Shown piece by piece: positions 62,691-64,000 of a stretch of 64,000 nt of DNA. The notes beneath the pieces were generated by a model, which saw only the letters and a program-made list of their open reading frames with translations, made no database searches and was not told the origin of the DNA. Location of the stretch: positions 3,980,501 to 4,044,500 of the forward strand of contig NC_059558.1 in NCBI RefSeq assembly GCF_905220415.1. Direction: 5' to 3'. Source of the stretch: Colias croceus (Eukaryota > Arthropoda > Insecta > Lepidoptera > Pieridae). The position numbers and the translations under genes are program-made. Numbering within the stretch: position 1 is the stretch's first letter; every line of letters starts with the position of its first letter.

Positions 62691-64000
62691 CTGCGAACAA
62701 AATTATGTATTTACCTTTATTGTTGCTTTTATGGCATTCTTAGAACTTTCTATTTTATTTAGAATATAATAGAATTCTATTTTTGGTTAAATATTTATAT
62801 TTCTGAGAAAAAAATCAAATTGCCCAATTATTTAATAAAATCTGTACCTGTAAGCATTAAGCAGCATTAAAGTCAGGTATAAGGTATAAATGACTAAATG
62901 AGTCATTCTATAAAATAAGGTTTTATTTGAGAATAATATTTTAAATTACTTGCACAAAATGTTACTTTACAATTTGTCTTACATTGCTCAATGTTAATTT
63001 AAAACGTGTACCATTTTCCAAGAACACCACGACAAATTCGTAACAAAACATTTTCTACCTACATTTCTCCTACACGAAGCAGAACATCAATTCAACCAAA
63101 CCGAATGTCATTCAAACCGACCTTGAGTTGCGATCCCCTCGTGGGTTTATGTCCCGGTCCCCAGTGGCCCAGATAATTGGCGGTTTATAAGGGTAGACTA
63201 AAATATTCTTACGTACTTTACGGCCAATCTGGTAGGCAATTGAGATAGAGACGTATTGATTTAAAGTGATTTAATTTTCAGGTTGATGAATTTAAAGAAC
63301 AGTCTATCGTTCTTTAGGGCAATTAATGCTTTAGGGATGGATTAGGGAATGATAGAGGGCAATTTAAGCTTTAGGTATTAATTTAGGTACTATAGTCACT
63401 TAATAATATCTATTAAATTCTTATTGTTTCGTCTTCATTGTTAAACTCAGTACAAACTCAAGGAACTCTTTTATTCCAATATATTATGGAGATTGTAGGT
63501 AATATTTTTATTAATTTAGAATTGCGATGTATATATGCGGTTAAATCATTATTTATTGATATTAAAATTTTTACCAATATTTATTTACTCTACCTTTCTG
63601 CATATCAAACTACCTAGCTGTTAATAAAAGCAAACAGTTTTTGCGTGAATATTTACGTAACATTTTCATCGTTTCATTGAATAGTATTCAATGAAACGAT
63701 TGCGTAAAGGTTTGTAAAAACGTTTTAACGTTGGAAAATTTTTGTTACTCCCACACAAAATCTGAACGTAGCATGATACACCTATTTGCGGGGAATGCAA
63801 ACAAAATAAGAAAAAAGCTTACCGAAGTTTTCGTCACATGTCAGTGGAGTTAAGATAAAACAACATTTGCAGTCGACAGCTCTATTCACTTCAAACTCAA
63901 TCTATTAGGGGTTACGCAAGTGCATTCGTCGCGTTACGTACGAAGAATGTGCAGTCGAATTATAATGTAAAATTCCTTAAGGATTAAAATCGATTTTATG
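62691..64000. other. KHDRBS upstream intron (to window end)
   Basis: Begins, in transcript sense, outside the window and ends at the 3' splice site ttgttcgcag before 62690. A 33-bp near-perfect palindrome (16-bp arms, 1-nt centre) is at 63668-63700. No QUA1-encoding exon was found. Confidence 0.5.

Overview
The window is nuclear DNA of an insect, almost certainly a moth or butterfly. It is AT-rich, its genes are split by short-to-medium introns, and the introns and spacers are packed with small interspersed repeats of types familiar from Lepidoptera. These include SINE-like units ending in a GACA microsatellite with a 'gcttcgcccgcg' core, AACCGACTTC units, fold-back MITEs and tRNA-derived SINEs. 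The species cannot be named from sequence alone.

Layout. (1) 300-1442 (+): last two exons of VPS35, the retromer core subunit, with a partial copy of the penultimate exon in the last intron. (2) 1443-5284: repeats, including a near-perfect 0.6 kb inverted repeat at 4456-5073. (3) 5285-15450 (-): complete LTV1, the 40S ribosome assembly factor, 11 coding exons and 488 aa. One intron holds an intact Ty1/copia element (7207-11724) with two LTRs identical by eye, and another holds a hAT-type MITE (13699-14344). (4) 15451-16887: divergent promoter region shared by LTV1 and IARS2, with about 150-bp tandem repeats and a palindromic NRF-1/EWG-type site. (5) 16888-28544 (+): complete mitochondrial isoleucyl-tRNA synthetase IARS2, 12 exons and 952 aa, with a broken mariner and a broken hAT in its introns. 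(6) 28545-34514: repeat-rich spacer with no gene recognised. (7) 34515-39468 (-): an errantivirus-like endogenous element with identical LTRs, an env-like ORF, and a gag-protease ORF joined to the integrase C-terminus with reverse transcriptase missing. (8) 40197-45456 (+): a four-exon gene for a 157-aa basic/acidic protein I do not recognise. (9) 45457-49550: spacer with repeats and a 38-nt U2 snRNA 5' fragment between 12-bp target duplications. (10) 49551-62690 (-): the last eight exons of a STAR/KHDRBS (Sam68-like) RNA-binding protein gene, whose 5' exons lie beyond the window.

The most striking pattern joins several genes. At least four exons, and perhaps a fifth, have their 3' end plus 5' splice site copied into the intron just downstream, in tandem, with the GT donor kept. 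They are the VPS35 penultimate exon (one copy), unknown-gene exon 2 (three extra copies, all with gtatgt), KHDRBS exon 6 of those seen (ten 112-bp units), KHDRBS exon 5 (decayed copies) and KHDRBS exon 7 (75-bp units touching the donor). These could act as decoy or alternative donors or cassette exons, or may simply show where tandem duplication is tolerated.

Exon models were made by hand from splice signals, frame continuity and remembered protein families. All complete models keep frame exactly, but no transcript or database check was possible.
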